Shown in pieces: positions 23,435 through 32,895 of a stretch of DNA of 64,000 bases. Each line of letters starts with the position of its first letter. Position 1 is the stretch's first letter. The translations under genes were made by a program, and so were the position numbers. The DNA is from Candidatus Lindowbacteria bacterium RIFCSPLOWO2_12_FULL_62_27. GTDB lineage: Bacteria; Lindowbacteria; 2-12-FULL-62-27. The notes beneath the pieces are model-generated. The model had not been told where the DNA came from, did not search any database, and saw nothing but the letters and a program-made list of their open reading frames with translations. Location: positions 124,001 through 188,000 of the forward strand of contig MFPR01000017.1 of the NCBI GenBank assembly GCA_001784175.1, in the 5' to 3' direction.

Positions 23435-25894
23435 ATGGATAATCAGCAGATCCGGAAGCTGTCCGCCATCATGTTCACGGACATTGTCGGCTACAGCAAA
23501 ATGATGGGCGCCGACGAGCGGGGAACGCTCGAATTCCTCGGAATCCATAATCAGATGGTCAAGGAGGAAGTGGCGGACAAGCACGGCAAGATCATCAAGA
23601 CCATCGGCGACGCCTTCCTGGTTGATTTCGATTCCGCCGTCAATGCCGTCCGCGCGGCCGTGGCGATCCAGAACCGGATGACCGAATACAACCGCGACAG
23701 GAAGGACACCGAGAAAAGGTATCTGCGCATCGGCATCCATCTCGGGGATGTCGTCATCTCGGAGAACGACATCTTCGGCGACGGCGTCAACATCGCCTCG
23801 CGCATACAGCCCATCGCCGAGCCGGGCGGCATCTGCATTTCGCACGATGTCTATAATCAGATCAAAAACAAAATCGACGTCAGAGTCATCAATCTGGGAC
23901 CGCAGGAATTGAAGAACATCGCGGAGAAGATGGACATCTACGCGATCGTCCTGGGCGAAATGGAGGGCCGGGCCGCCGGCCCCGGAAGACGGCGGACGCC
24001 GAGACGGGTGGCGCTGTTCGCCGGCTTGGCGGTTCTCGCGGCGATGACGGCGGCGGTCCTCGTCAAAGGCGGCCTTCATCCTTTTTCGTCCGGTTCCTCT
24101 GAAGATCAGGACTGGCAGCTCTGGTATTCGGACGATTTTGACGATCAGTCCAAGTTCGAACAGAACTGGCGGGACATTCGGCTCGACCAATACATCAAAG
24201 ACGGATATCTCAACAGCGCAGTCCCCCTCAATCTCAAGGCCACCCTTCCGATTCAGCCCGTCCGGATAAGAATGCGGTGCAGACCCGAATCGGATGCGCG
24301 CGATCGTGGCGTGAGCACCCAAATTGCTTTTGATATCGAGTACGGACCCGGCCCGTGGTTCTTTTTTCGGGGGTTATTCTACTGGATCTGGATCGGAAAT
24401 GACCATGTTTTCAACAAGATGGGATACTCCGGTATCGCCCGAAAGACTGAACATGAATTCAAGGCACCGTTCAAGGCTGATGCGAAGCCATACGAGATCG
24501 ATTTTACGTTTGATAACGACCTCATGGCCATGACCACGCTGAATGGCGTGCGGCGGGAGACGCTCATTCGCGACATCACGACGCAGGACACGGAGATGAC
24601 CTTTGTCGTCGTGGGTCAGGGTGTCTTGATCGATCGGTTGGAGATTTATGTCCGAAAATCATCCGAAAACATGGATCTCGTTCAGGCCGCAGACAAATAC
24701 AGGCTTGATGGGAAATACTCCCTGGCCATCAACCTGTATGACGACCTGATTCGAATGTCCAAAAACGATCTCGCGCGATGCCGGTATCTGTATAAGAAGG
24801 CGCTTGCCTGCGCGTCGCTGGGCGACACGCCGGCCGAGATGGCGGCCTATCAAACGATCATCGACGACTACCCGGACAACGTCTACACCGGTTATGCGCG
24901 ATTCGATCTGGGTGTGAAGTATTATCAGCTCAAGAAGGGCCGCGAGGCCGTGGATGTCCTCAGGGAACTTGCCAACAAGCAGCCCGATCATCCCGAAGCG
25001 TCCAAGGCGCATGTTTACGTTGTGAGCGGCATGTTCCATGTGCTCGGAGATACGCCCGGGGCTGAACGCTATGCGAGGCAAGTCATCGAGCGCATGAATC
25101 CGACGGACCCGAAGTGGTCCGAGTTGGTAGACTTCCTCGTGACCCAGATCATGTTGACGGACACGAACCCTGAGACCGTCAATCGGGCCCTTGCCTTCGT
25201 GGATGAGCGGGCGGAAAAAGGCGGGTTTCAGTCAGAGTATCTCAGCTTGGAAAGTTTGCGCATGACCATTTATGTAAGAGCGAATCAGATCGGCCGCTTT
25301 TTTGATGACGCGGAAGCGATCCTTCGCAAACCGGACAAGCCGTACCTTCATTCCCGGATAGTTTATGCCGTAATGAATTACGAGCAGAAGTTCGGATTTG
25401 ACGACCGGGCCTCGAAACTCGTTCGTCTCATGAAAGAGAACAAGATCGCGTCGGACGAGGCTCTTTATCTGTATGCGATCAAGGCCGTTCGGGACGGAGA
25501 CACGCCATCGGCGGTCGAGTACTTCAAGCAGTACCGGCAAAAAGTGCAGATGGGAACCTGGGCCGAATCCGCCAAGGCGTTTCTGGACACATACTCCGCG
25601 CCCGCGCCGCAGGGTTCCTACGTCCGCTGGACGGTCGGCGAGTCGACGGCTGTCGTGACGTATGAGATTGGACCCAAATCCGTGATCCAATCCAAGGATC
25701 GGATGATCCTGCACCTCGGCGTGAACGGCTGGCAGCAGGTCCGCGATTATAAAATGGAACGGAAAGACAACAGATGGTCGTACGGCGTGCCGCTGGACAA
25801 CAGCCTTCAAACATTGAACTTCGTCTTCTACGACGGCAAGGGCAAATGGGACAATAACAGCGGGTTGAATTGGGATGTGACGCTGAAAAGATAA
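23435..25894 (+). CDS. Transmembrane class III nucleotidyl cyclase with lectin-like, TPR and starch-binding-like domains
   Basis: 819 residues. Residues 8-175 are a class III adenylate/guanylate cyclase domain: metal-binding Asp16 (FTDIVGYS) and Asp59 (IGDAFLV), and Asn119/Arg123 in GDGVNIASR, all intact. One membrane helix (about 191-210) follows, so the remaining 600 residues should be outside the membrane. Residues about 228-415 (LWYSDDFDDQSKFEQNW, then beta-strands) resemble concanavalin-A-like/LamG folds; about 420-700 are TPR-like helices; the last 100 (ILHLGVNGWQQV, NFVFYDGKGKWDNNSG) resemble CBM25/53 starch-binding modules. Inference: a carbohydrate-sensing second-messenger synthase. 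The order of domains is unusual. Confidence 0.88.
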   Translation: MDNQQIRKLSAIMFTDIVGYSKMMGADERGTLEFLGIHNQMVKEEVADKHGKIIKTIGDAFLVDFDSAVNAVRAAVAIQNRMTEYNRDRKDTEKRYLRIGIHLGDVVISENDIFGDGVNIASRIQPIAEPGGICISHDVYNQIKNKIDVRVINLGPQELKNIAEKMDIYAIVLGEMEGRAAGPGRRRTPRRVALFAGLAVLAAMTAAVLVKGGLHPFSSGSSEDQDWQLWYSDDFDDQSKFEQNWRDIRLDQYIKDGYLNSAVPLNLKATLPIQPVRIRMRCRPESDARDRGVSTQIAFDIEYGPGPWFFFRGLFYWIWIGNDHVFNKMGYSGIARKTEHEFKAPFKADAKPYEIDFTFDNDLMAMTTLNGVRRETLIRDITTQDTEMTFVVVGQGVLIDRLEIYVRKSSENMDLVQAADKYRLDGKYSLAINLYDDLIRMSKNDLARCRYLYKKALACASLGDTPAEMAAYQTIIDDYPDNVYTGYARFDLGVKYYQLKKGREAVDVLRELANKQPDHPEASKAHVYVVSGMFHVLGDTPGAERYARQVIERMNPTDPKWSELVDFLVTQIMLTDTNPETVNRALAFVDERAEKGGFQSEYLSLESLRMTIYVRANQIGRFFDDAEAILRKPDKPYLHSRIVYAVMNYEQKFGFDDRASKLVRLMKENKIASDEALYLYAIKAVRDGDTPSAVEYFKQYRQKVQMGTWAESAKAFLDTYSAPAPQGSYVRWTVGESTAVVTYEIGPKSVIQSKDRMILHLGVNGWQQVRDYKMERKDNRWSYGVPLDNSLQTLNFVFYDGKGKWDNNSGLNWDVTLKR

Positions 25895-25921
25895 CCCAAG
25901 GTCGGTGACGAGTGACTACTC

Positions 25922-27937
25922 TTACTTCCCCCTCATCCCCCGCACCGCGTCCAGATTGGCCCGCGCGTCCGCGTGGTCCGGCTTGAGGCGGATCGCCTCC
26001 GAATAATGCCGGGCTGCCTCCTTCAGACGGCCATCGCGCGCGAAGACATTGCCCAGATTGTAATGCGCCGTCGCGTATTCCGAATCCAGCCGCAGCGCTT
26101 CCTGATACTGCGCGATCGCCTCGGCCGTCCGGTCCAGCCCCGCCAGCGCCATCCCCAGATTGTTGTGATGGGTCGGCGACCCCGGCTGAAGCTCGACGGC
26201 CGTGGCCAGATACCGCGCCGCCTCATCGTAGCGGCCATTTCTCATCAGCGCCGTCCCCAGCTCCGACAGCGCCGCCGGATGGCCTGAATCGGTTTCGAGC
26301 GCCCGGCGCAAGCGCGCAATCGCCTCGTCCAGACGGCCTTCGCGCTTGTAAAGTCTCGCCAGGTTTACGTTGGCCTCCAGACGCCCTGGATCGATCTCCA
26401 GCACGGCGGCATACTGCGCCTCGGCATTCCGGCCGTCACCGGCTTTCAGATACGCGTTGCCCAGCATCTCAATCAGTCCGACGTTCCCCGGATCTTTTTC
26501 GAGTTCCTTCCGGAGAAACTCGATCGCGCGGTCGGTCCGACCCTGTCGGATCAGCGCGATGGACAGGTTCTTCGCCGCATCGGGATAATACGCCGGCGCG
26601 ATCCGCCGCGCCGCGCTGTAATGCTCGACCGCCTCGTCGTGCCGGCCCCGGTTCAGCATCAGGTTGGCCAGATTGTGATGCGCGAGATGATTGTCCGCCG
26701 TCACGCAAATCGCGCGTTCATAGAGCGCGAAGCTGTCGTGCCAGAAGCCCATCTGCGACCGCGTGGCGGTCACAAGACCGGCGATCGACACGCACGCGCA
26801 CACCCAGAGAGCCGGCCGGATCCTGCGGAACACCGCGCCGAGTTCTGCGAGCGCCCACACGATCATGAGGGACAGCCCGATCTGCGGCACGTACATGTAC
26901 CGGTCGGCCATCGCCTGCCGGCCCACCTGCACAAGGCCGATGACGGGGATCAGCGTGATCACGTACCAGAGCCAACCCGTCACGAGGTACCGGCGCCCGC
27001 GGAAAACGAAGACCAGCGCCGAAATGAGGATCAGCATGAAAGCGCAGCCCGTGACTTTCCAAACTGGCGGCGGCGCGGCGGCCAGCGGATAAAAAAACGC
27101 CAGATCCACAGGATACAGCATCATCCATACGTATTTCACGTAACTCACAACCATGTTTGACAGGCGCACCGAAAGCGGAAACGTTTCAGATGTCATGATC
27201 GACCGCCCCCCGTGCTGGGCGAGGACGGTCAAGAGGGAGGAAAGGCCGGACAAAACCAGCAATGGAATTTTTTCAAGGATCACCCGTCTCAGGGATCGCC
27301 CGCGCATGCCGAGCGGCCAGTAATCGAGCAGAAGCAGCACGAGCGGCACCGTGACCAGCATCGGTTTCGCCATCAAGCCCACGGCGAAAAGGGCGGCCAC
27401 GCCCGCGTATCGCGCGGCGTTTGGCCGGTCGACATATCGGGCGTAGGCCCACAGCGTCAACAGCCAGAAGAACGTGCTCAGGACGTTCTTGCGTTCCGCC
27501 ACCCATGCCACCGATTCGAGCGCCAGCGGATGAACCGCGAATACGGCCGCGACAAACGCGCTCGGCCGGACCGCGCCGGTCAGCCGTCGAAGCACGAGAA
27601 ACACGAGAAGCGCGTTTGCCGCGTGAATCCACAGGCTCGTCAGATGGTGCCGGCCCGCGTCCATCCCGTACATCTCCACGTCTGCAAGATGCGACAGCCA
27701 CGTCACCGGATGCCAGTTGCTCGCCTTGTACGTCGTGAAGGCCCACGCGATGGTTTCCCGCTCCAGCCCCCGCTGAACCTGCGGGTTGGTCCTCACGTAG
27801 CTGTCATCGTCGATGTCCAGAAACTCGAATCCGCGAATCGGCCAAAAAACGCCAACCGTCAGGACCAGGAGAAGGACACAGATCATCCAAGTTCGGCGCA
27901 TGTATGGAAATAAACAAAAAATCCCCCGCGTGTCCAT
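25922..27937 (-). CDS. TMTC-like GT-C glycosyltransferase with C-terminal TPRs
   Basis: 671 residues; ATG 27937 or 27901. About ten hydrophobic segments carry FLDIDDDSYV (the acidic motif of GT-C enzymes), NWHPVTWLSHL, GRHHLTSLWIHAANALLVFL and AVHPLALESVAWVAERKN, the signature of bacterial relatives of eukaryotic TMTC O-mannosyltransferases. From about residue 410 at least six TPRs follow. The family is thought to transfer a sugar from a lipid carrier to periplasmic proteins; the acceptor here is unknown. It is convergent with the cyclase gene, 27 bases apart, and divergent from cca. Confidence 0.85.
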   Translation of the reverse strand: MDTRGIFCLFPYMRRTWMICVLLLVLTVGVFWPIRGFEFLDIDDDSYVRTNPQVQRGLERETIAWAFTTYKASNWHPVTWLSHLADVEMYGMDAGRHHLTSLWIHAANALLVFLVLRRLTGAVRPSAFVAAVFAVHPLALESVAWVAERKNVLSTFFWLLTLWAYARYVDRPNAARYAGVAALFAVGLMAKPMLVTVPLVLLLLDYWPLGMRGRSLRRVILEKIPLLVLSGLSSLLTVLAQHGGRSIMTSETFPLSVRLSNMVVSYVKYVWMMLYPVDLAFFYPLAAAPPPVWKVTGCAFMLILISALVFVFRGRRYLVTGWLWYVITLIPVIGLVQVGRQAMADRYMYVPQIGLSLMIVWALAELGAVFRRIRPALWVCACVSIAGLVTATRSQMGFWHDSFALYERAICVTADNHLAHHNLANLMLNRGRHDEAVEHYSAARRIAPAYYPDAAKNLSIALIRQGRTDRAIEFLRKELEKDPGNVGLIEMLGNAYLKAGDGRNAEAQYAAVLEIDPGRLEANVNLARLYKREGRLDEAIARLRRALETDSGHPAALSELGTALMRNGRYDEAARYLATAVELQPGSPTHHNNLGMALAGLDRTAEAIAQYQEALRLDSEYATAHYNLGNVFARDGRLKEAARHYSEAIRLKPDHADARANLDAVRGMRGK

Positions 27938-27959
27938 GTGCCCCGCATCGAGGCACAGG

Positions 27960-27989
27960 TTGACAAGTCTTTCGCCGCCGTCTTAGGCT
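27960..27989 (+). promoter_or_regulatory. Leaderless-type promoter of cca
   Basis: TTGACA (27960-27965), an 18-base spacer and TAGGCT (27984-27989) end nine bases before the cca ATG. The predicted transcription start is within about three bases of the start codon, and no ribosome binding site is present. Confidence 0.65.
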
Positions 27990-27998
27990 CTCTTAGAT

Positions 27999-29399
27999 AT
28001 GGAAGCGAACAAACTGCTGGACTGTCTGAAACCGCTTTTGCCTCCCGGAAGTTTTCTCGCGGGGGGCGCCGTGCGTGACATGCTGCTGGGCGTCGAACCG
28101 AGGGACGTCGATGTCCTTGTCCCGGCCGATCCGATGGTCCTCGGCCGTACGATCGCGGAGCGCCTCGACGGGTTCTTCGTCCCGCTGGACGAATCGCGGC
28201 GGATCGCCCGCGTGGTCCTTCGCGGCGGCGACGACGTGGATCTTCTGCCCATCCCCTCGGGCGGCGTTCCCGAAAGCCTCGCGGAACGGGACTTCACCAT
28301 GAACGCGATCGCGCAGTCGCTCGACACAGGCGCGCTCGTGGATCCCTTCAATGGCCGGGAGGATTTGAAGAACAAAACGATCCGGCACGTCGCCGAAAAG
28401 AACCTGGAGGACGACCCGCTCCGGATCCTCCGCGCATGGCGGTTTCACGCCACCCTCGGATTTTCCATCGATCCGGCGCTTCTTGCGGCCATTCGACAAA
28501 AACACAACCGCATCTGGTCCGTCGCCCCGGAACGGATTGCCGAGGAGTGGTTTATCATCCTCGCCGCGCCCGCCGCCGGGCGAGCCGTCCGCGCCATGGC
28601 CGACGCCGGCACGCTGACCGCGCTCCTGCCGGAACTCCTGCCGATGCGTGGGTGTACCCAGAACGAGTTCCACCACCTCGACGTGTTCGATCACTCCCTC
28701 GCGGCAATCGATGTGGTCGATGACATCGCCGGCCGGCCGGAGCGGCAGTTCCCGCCGGAGGCGGCGCCGGTGGTCGCCGAGTACCTTGCGCGGACCCTCG
28801 TGGGCCGCCGGCCGCGCGTGGCGTACCTTCGATTCGCGGCCCTCCTCCACGACATCGAAAAACCGTCGGCCCGGTCGGTCGACCCGGACGGCCGGGTGCA
28901 TTTCTACGGACACGAAAAAACGGGAAGGGCGTCCGCCTCCGCGATCTGCGGGAAACTTCGACTCGCCAGGGACGAAAGCGATCTCGTCGCCCGGCTGGTC
29001 GCGCAGCACATGATCTTCGGGCCGGAACTCTTCGACGCGACGGCCGACCGCGACCGGTTTTTTTATAGAATCTTCCGCGACTTCGGAGGCGACGACGGCA
29101 TCGGCCTTCTGATCCTCTCCCTCGCCGACCGCATGGCCAGCCTGGGCCCGGCGGTGACGGGCGACTTCAACGAGAGCCACCGCCGGCTGGTCGTCGACGG
29201 CGTCGTCCGATACATTCAGGAAAAGGAGCGGGTGGTGCCGCCCAAGCTGCTGTCAGGCAATGACGTCATGACCGCCCTGAACCTTCCCCCCGGCCCGGCC
29301 GTCGGCGTGATCCTCGAACGCGTCCGGGAACTCCAGGCCGAAGGCAAAATCCGCAGCCGCGACGACGCCCTCCGCGCCCTGCCCTCGCTCCGCCCGTGA
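27999..29399 (+). CDS. tRNA nucleotidyltransferase / poly(A) polymerase family protein
   Basis: 466 residues. A class II nucleotidyltransferase head domain with LAGGAVRDMLLG and RDVDVLV (catalytic Asps), RDFTMNAIAQ, and DDPLRILRAWRFHA of the neck region, as in CCA-adding enzymes and poly(A) polymerases. A C-terminal HD domain (LRFAALLHDIEKP, YGHEKTG) is also present, giving a bacterial class II CCA enzyme with HD. It probably repairs or adds the tRNA 3' CCA; sequence alone cannot exclude a poly(A) polymerase role. Its stop overlaps the putA ATG (TGATG). Confidence 0.88.
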   Translation: MEANKLLDCLKPLLPPGSFLAGGAVRDMLLGVEPRDVDVLVPADPMVLGRTIAERLDGFFVPLDESRRIARVVLRGGDDVDLLPIPSGGVPESLAERDFTMNAIAQSLDTGALVDPFNGREDLKNKTIRHVAEKNLEDDPLRILRAWRFHATLGFSIDPALLAAIRQKHNRIWSVAPERIAEEWFIILAAPAAGRAVRAMADAGTLTALLPELLPMRGCTQNEFHHLDVFDHSLAAIDVVDDIAGRPERQFPPEAAPVVAEYLARTLVGRRPRVAYLRFAALLHDIEKPSARSVDPDGRVHFYGHEKTGRASASAICGKLRLARDESDLVARLVAQHMIFGPELFDATADRDRFFYRIFRDFGGDDGIGLLILSLADRMASLGPAVTGDFNESHRRLVVDGVVRYIQEKERVVPPKLLSGNDVMTALNLPPGPAVGVILERVRELQAEGKIRSRDDALRALPSLRP

Positions 29400-32326
29400 T
29401 GCGCACCTTCGAGCCGGCGATTGCCGGCCGCGCCCGCGGCCTGCTCGAGGCCGTTGACCGCCGGGAACGGGAACTGTCGGTCGGTGAAACGCTCGAGGAC
29501 CGGATCTTGGACTGGAGCATGGCCGATCCCGACCGCAAGACCCGAATCCTGCGGTTCATCGACGTATTCCCCGCCCTCAAGACCGACGCCGAGATCGTGG
29601 ACCATCTCAAACAGTACTTTCCTCATTCGGACCAGCGTCTCCCTCTCACGCTTCGGGCCGGCCTCCGCGTCACCGGGGGGCTCTTGACCGGCCGGCTGGT
29701 GGCGGGCACGGCCCGGATGGTCATGAAAAACATGGCCTCGCGATTCATCGGCGGAGAAACAGAAGCGGAGGCGGCGGAGTCGATCCGGCGGCTCCGCGCG
29801 CAGAAACTCGAATACACCCTCGACTTCCTCGGCGAAGCCACCTTGTCCGAACCGGAGGCCGACCTCAATCTGGAATCGATCCTTTCGATGCTCGCGTACC
29901 TGTCCCGCGATGGCGCGCGCGCGCACTTCTCCGTCAAATGCTCATCCCTCACCTCCTTTCTCGATCCCGTCGACCCGGACGAGGTGGCCCGGCGGCTCGC
30001 CCCCAGACTTCGCGCACTCTTTCGGCAGGCGGCGGAAAAAAACGCGTTCCTTCATTTTGACGCCGAACACTACGAAACCTGCGATCTCGTCCTCGACCTC
30101 GTACTGAAACTTCTCGACGAGCCCGACGGCTGCGCCCTGCCGGACGCCGGCATCGTGATCCAGTCGTATCTTCACGACGCGGCTGCTCGCGTCGATCGTG
30201 TCCTCGACTGGTGCCGCCGTCACCGGCGATCCATGACGGTCCGGCTGGTCAAAGGGGCGTACTGGGATTCCGAAGTCATCCGCGCCCGGCGGCTGGGACA
30301 TGCCGAGCCTGTCTATCTGAACAAATGGGAAACCGACGCCGCGTTCGAACGGATCCTTCTCACGCTCCTCGATGCTCACGCGGTCGTCCGCACGGCCGTC
30401 GCGAGCCACAATCTCCGAAGCATCGCCGCCGCGCAGGCGCTCGCGGAAGAACTCAAAGCGCCGCCCGGACAGCTCGAATTCCAGTTCCTCCACGGCATGG
30501 CCCGCGCCACACGGTCGGTCCTCGTCGATCAGGGTCACACCGTCCGCGTCTACATGCCCTACGGCCGCTTGATTCCGGGTATGGCGTATCTCGTCCGCCG
30601 GCTCCTGGAGAACAGCTCAAACGTGTCCTTCCTCCGGCGCCGCCGAATCGGCGATCAGCCGGCGGAGGAACTGCTGAACCCTCCTCGTGTGAGCCCGCCC
30701 GCCGAACCGGAGAGGGTCGACCGCCCGCCGGATTCCGCCGGCGATACATTTCATAATGTCCCCTTGATCGAATTTTTCAGGAAGGGTGTTCGCGAGGCCA
30801 TGCACGAAGCGCTCCAACACAGGTTGATGGCCAACCCCGAGCGGATCGGACCGATCATCGATGGTCAGCCGGTCGGCGGGAAAACGGAAATCCTCTCACT
30901 CAATCCCTCCCACCCCGATCGCGTGGTCGCCGAAACCGATCTCGCCGACGCACAGATGGCCAAAGACGCCGTCTGCGCCGCCCGTCGGGCATGGCCGAAG
31001 TGGCGGAACACAAGCGCCGCCGGCCGCGCCAGAATTCTGCGTGCGGCGGCCAGCCTGATGACGGCGAAACGCCACGAGCTTGCGGCCCTGGAAGTTTGCG
31101 AGGCGGGGAAACCCTGGGAAGAGGCACAGGCAGACGTCGCCGAGGCCATCGATTATCTGCGTTACTACGCGACCGAAGCCGAGCGTCTCGAAGCGGGCCG
31201 GCGATACCAGCCACACGTGCCCGGAGAACTCAACCTCGGAATGTTCCGCCCGCGCGGGGTCGCCGCCGTCATCAGTCCTTGGAATTTCCCGCTGGCCATC
31301 CCCGCCGGCCAGACCGCCGCGGCCCTGGCGGCCGGCAACTGCGTCGTCTTCAAACCGGCCGAGCAGACGCCGCTGGTCGCGCACCATCTCGCGCGGATTT
31401 ATTTCGAAGCCGGTCTGCCCGCGGGCGTCCTCCAGTTTCTGCCGGGCATCGGCGAGTGGGTCGGCCCGGCCCTCGTCGAACATCCGGACGTCGATGTGAT
31501 CGCATTCACCGGCTCGAGAGCCATCGGCGAGGAGATTATCAAACGCGCAGCCGCCGCGGGCCCGGCGCCGTCAGGCGCAAAAAAAGTGATCGCAGAAATG
31601 GGCGGGAAAAATGCAGTGATCGTCGATTCCGGCGCCGATGTTGACCTTGCCGTCCAGGAATGCGTCCGGTCAGCCTTCGACTACGCTGGCCAGAAATGCT
31701 CCGCGGCCGGCCGGCTCATCCTGCTCAAGGATATTTATGAGGCCTTCTTGAAGCGCTTCGCCGCCGCCGTCCAAAGCCATCCGCTCGGCTACGCCGAAAT
31801 ACCTTCGACGCGCATCTCGCCGCTCATCGACGCCGCCGCGCTCACTCGCGTGAATGAGCGAATCGACCTCGCCGTCCGCGAAGGCCGCTGGGTCCTGCCG
31901 CCCGACCCCGGGCGTATTCCAAAAGAAGGTTACTTCGTCCCCCCCGCCATCGTCTCCCTCACGTCCGTGAGCGCGCGAACGGCCCAGGAGGAAATCTTCG
32001 GCCCTCTCCTCGCCGTCCTCGAAGCCCGCTCGATCGACGAGGCCATCGAGATCGCCAACAGCGTGCCCTACGCGCTCACCGGCGGGATTTTCTCCCGCCA
32101 CCCCGGCCACATCGAACGCGTGCGCCGCCATCTCGACGTCGGCAACCTCTACATCAACCGCGCCATCACGGGCGCGGTCGTCGGCCGGCAGCCGTTCGGA
32201 GGACACCGCGCGTCGGGCGTGGGCTCCAAGGCCGGCGGCCCCGACTACCTCGCGCAGTTCTGCGTTCCGGTCACCATCTCCGAAAATCTCACGCGTCACG
32301 GGTTCTCGCCGGACGTCTCGCGCTAG
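29399..32326 (+). CDS. putA: Bifunctional proline dehydrogenase / glutamate-semialdehyde dehydrogenase
   Basis: 975 residues from ATG 29399 (GTG 29396 also possible). The N-terminal half is a FAD-dependent PRODH barrel (about 110-430) with VRLVKGAYWDSEV, YLNKWETDAAF and RVYMPYGRLIPGMAYLVRRLLEN; the C-terminal half (about 480-965) is an aldehyde dehydrogenase with PWNFPLAIPAGQTAAALAAG, EMGGKNAVIVDSGAD and the catalytic Cys in GQKCSAAGR. It oxidises proline to glutamate. No DNA-binding or C-terminal extension domain is present, as expected for the shorter, membrane-associated PutA type. Confidence 0.92.
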   Translation: MRTFEPAIAGRARGLLEAVDRRERELSVGETLEDRILDWSMADPDRKTRILRFIDVFPALKTDAEIVDHLKQYFPHSDQRLPLTLRAGLRVTGGLLTGRLVAGTARMVMKNMASRFIGGETEAEAAESIRRLRAQKLEYTLDFLGEATLSEPEADLNLESILSMLAYLSRDGARAHFSVKCSSLTSFLDPVDPDEVARRLAPRLRALFRQAAEKNAFLHFDAEHYETCDLVLDLVLKLLDEPDGCALPDAGIVIQSYLHDAAARVDRVLDWCRRHRRSMTVRLVKGAYWDSEVIRARRLGHAEPVYLNKWETDAAFERILLTLLDAHAVVRTAVASHNLRSIAAAQALAEELKAPPGQLEFQFLHGMARATRSVLVDQGHTVRVYMPYGRLIPGMAYLVRRLLENSSNVSFLRRRRIGDQPAEELLNPPRVSPPAEPERVDRPPDSAGDTFHNVPLIEFFRKGVREAMHEALQHRLMANPERIGPIIDGQPVGGKTEILSLNPSHPDRVVAETDLADAQMAKDAVCAARRAWPKWRNTSAAGRARILRAAASLMTAKRHELAALEVCEAGKPWEEAQADVAEAIDYLRYYATEAERLEAGRRYQPHVPGELNLGMFRPRGVAAVISPWNFPLAIPAGQTAAALAAGNCVVFKPAEQTPLVAHHLARIYFEAGLPAGVLQFLPGIGEWVGPALVEHPDVDVIAFTGSRAIGEEIIKRAAAAGPAPSGAKKVIAEMGGKNAVIVDSGADVDLAVQECVRSAFDYAGQKCSAAGRLILLKDIYEAFLKRFAAAVQSHPLGYAEIPSTRISPLIDAAALTRVNERIDLAVREGRWVLPPDPGRIPKEGYFVPPAIVSLTSVSARTAQEEIFGPLLAVLEARSIDEAIEIANSVPYALTGGIFSRHPGHIERVRRHLDVGNLYINRAITGAVVGRQPFGGHRASGVGSKAGGPDYLAQFCVPVTISENLTRHGFSPDVSR

Positions 32327-32334
32327 CCGCCGCG

Positions 32335-32641
32335 TCACCACCGCGGGCGAAAGCCCCCGCTCATCTTCGCCGCCACCGCCGTCGCCAGCATGTAGGCCAC
32401 GACCGCCACCAGCACGTTAAAGATACCCCCGGCTGGACTCGTGCACCACCAAACCGATCGAGGCCCAGTACAGCAGATCTTCCACCCCGGCCAGCAGAGT
32501 CGCGGATTTCACGCGGCCCCACACGACCATCACCGTCTGCACTTCCGTCAGCAGACTCGATGTAAACCGGACGACAAAAATCAGCGGAACGGCAAACCAG
32601 CTCGACAGAGCGGTCGTCAACGCCGTCTCCAGGTCCATCAT
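32335..32641 (-). pseudogene. Small membrane protein gene with a frameshift (DUF5698/UPF0316-like)
   Basis: ATG 32641 follows GGGAGGTGAG. The frame gives FVVRFTSSLLTEVQTVMVV and WASIGLVVHESS, then stops at a run of five C on the plus strand (32426-32430, G on the minus strand). Adding one G there restores a frame ending NVLVAVVAYMLATAVAAKM before a TGA at 32335. The joined product, about 100 residues with three membrane segments, resembles DUF5698/UPF0316 proteins. Either a real frameshift, a sequencing indel in the homopolymer or programmed slippage. Family assignment is tentative. Confidence 0.45.
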
Positions 32642-32790
32642 GATACTCACCTCCCACACTCACACCGCTGGATATTCAAGCACGCCTCGGGTTCCCATCT
32701 CAGGGGGTGTCGTGTTCCTATGCCCGATTGTCCCGCTCCCCGGCCCCCCGAATCAAGACACCCCGCCGAAAAGATTTTATCCCCCACCGC

Positions 32791-32815
32791 CTCTAAGGTA
32801 CCCAACTCCTTAGAG
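32791..32815. repeat. Perfect 8-bp inverted repeat upstream of moxR
   Basis: CTCTAAGG (32791-32798) and CCTTAGAG (32808-32815) with a nine-base loop. It lies 80 bases before the moxR ATG and just ahead of its putative -35, so an operator role is possible. The remaining 32660-32790 stretch shows no gene. Confidence 0.45.
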
Positions 32816-32853
32816 CCGTTAAGTCCCTAACCCGTTGTTCCGCCGGAAACAAA

Positions 32854-32882
32854 TTGACGCGGCCGGGGTTTTGAGGTCAAAT
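32854..32882 (+). promoter_or_regulatory. Putative promoter of the moxR operon
   Basis: TTGACG (32854-32859), a 17-base spacer and TCAAAT (32877-32882, four consensus bases). The ATG is 13 bases further, giving a very short leader. Confidence 0.5.
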
Positions 32883-32895
32883 CATTTAACCGGCC

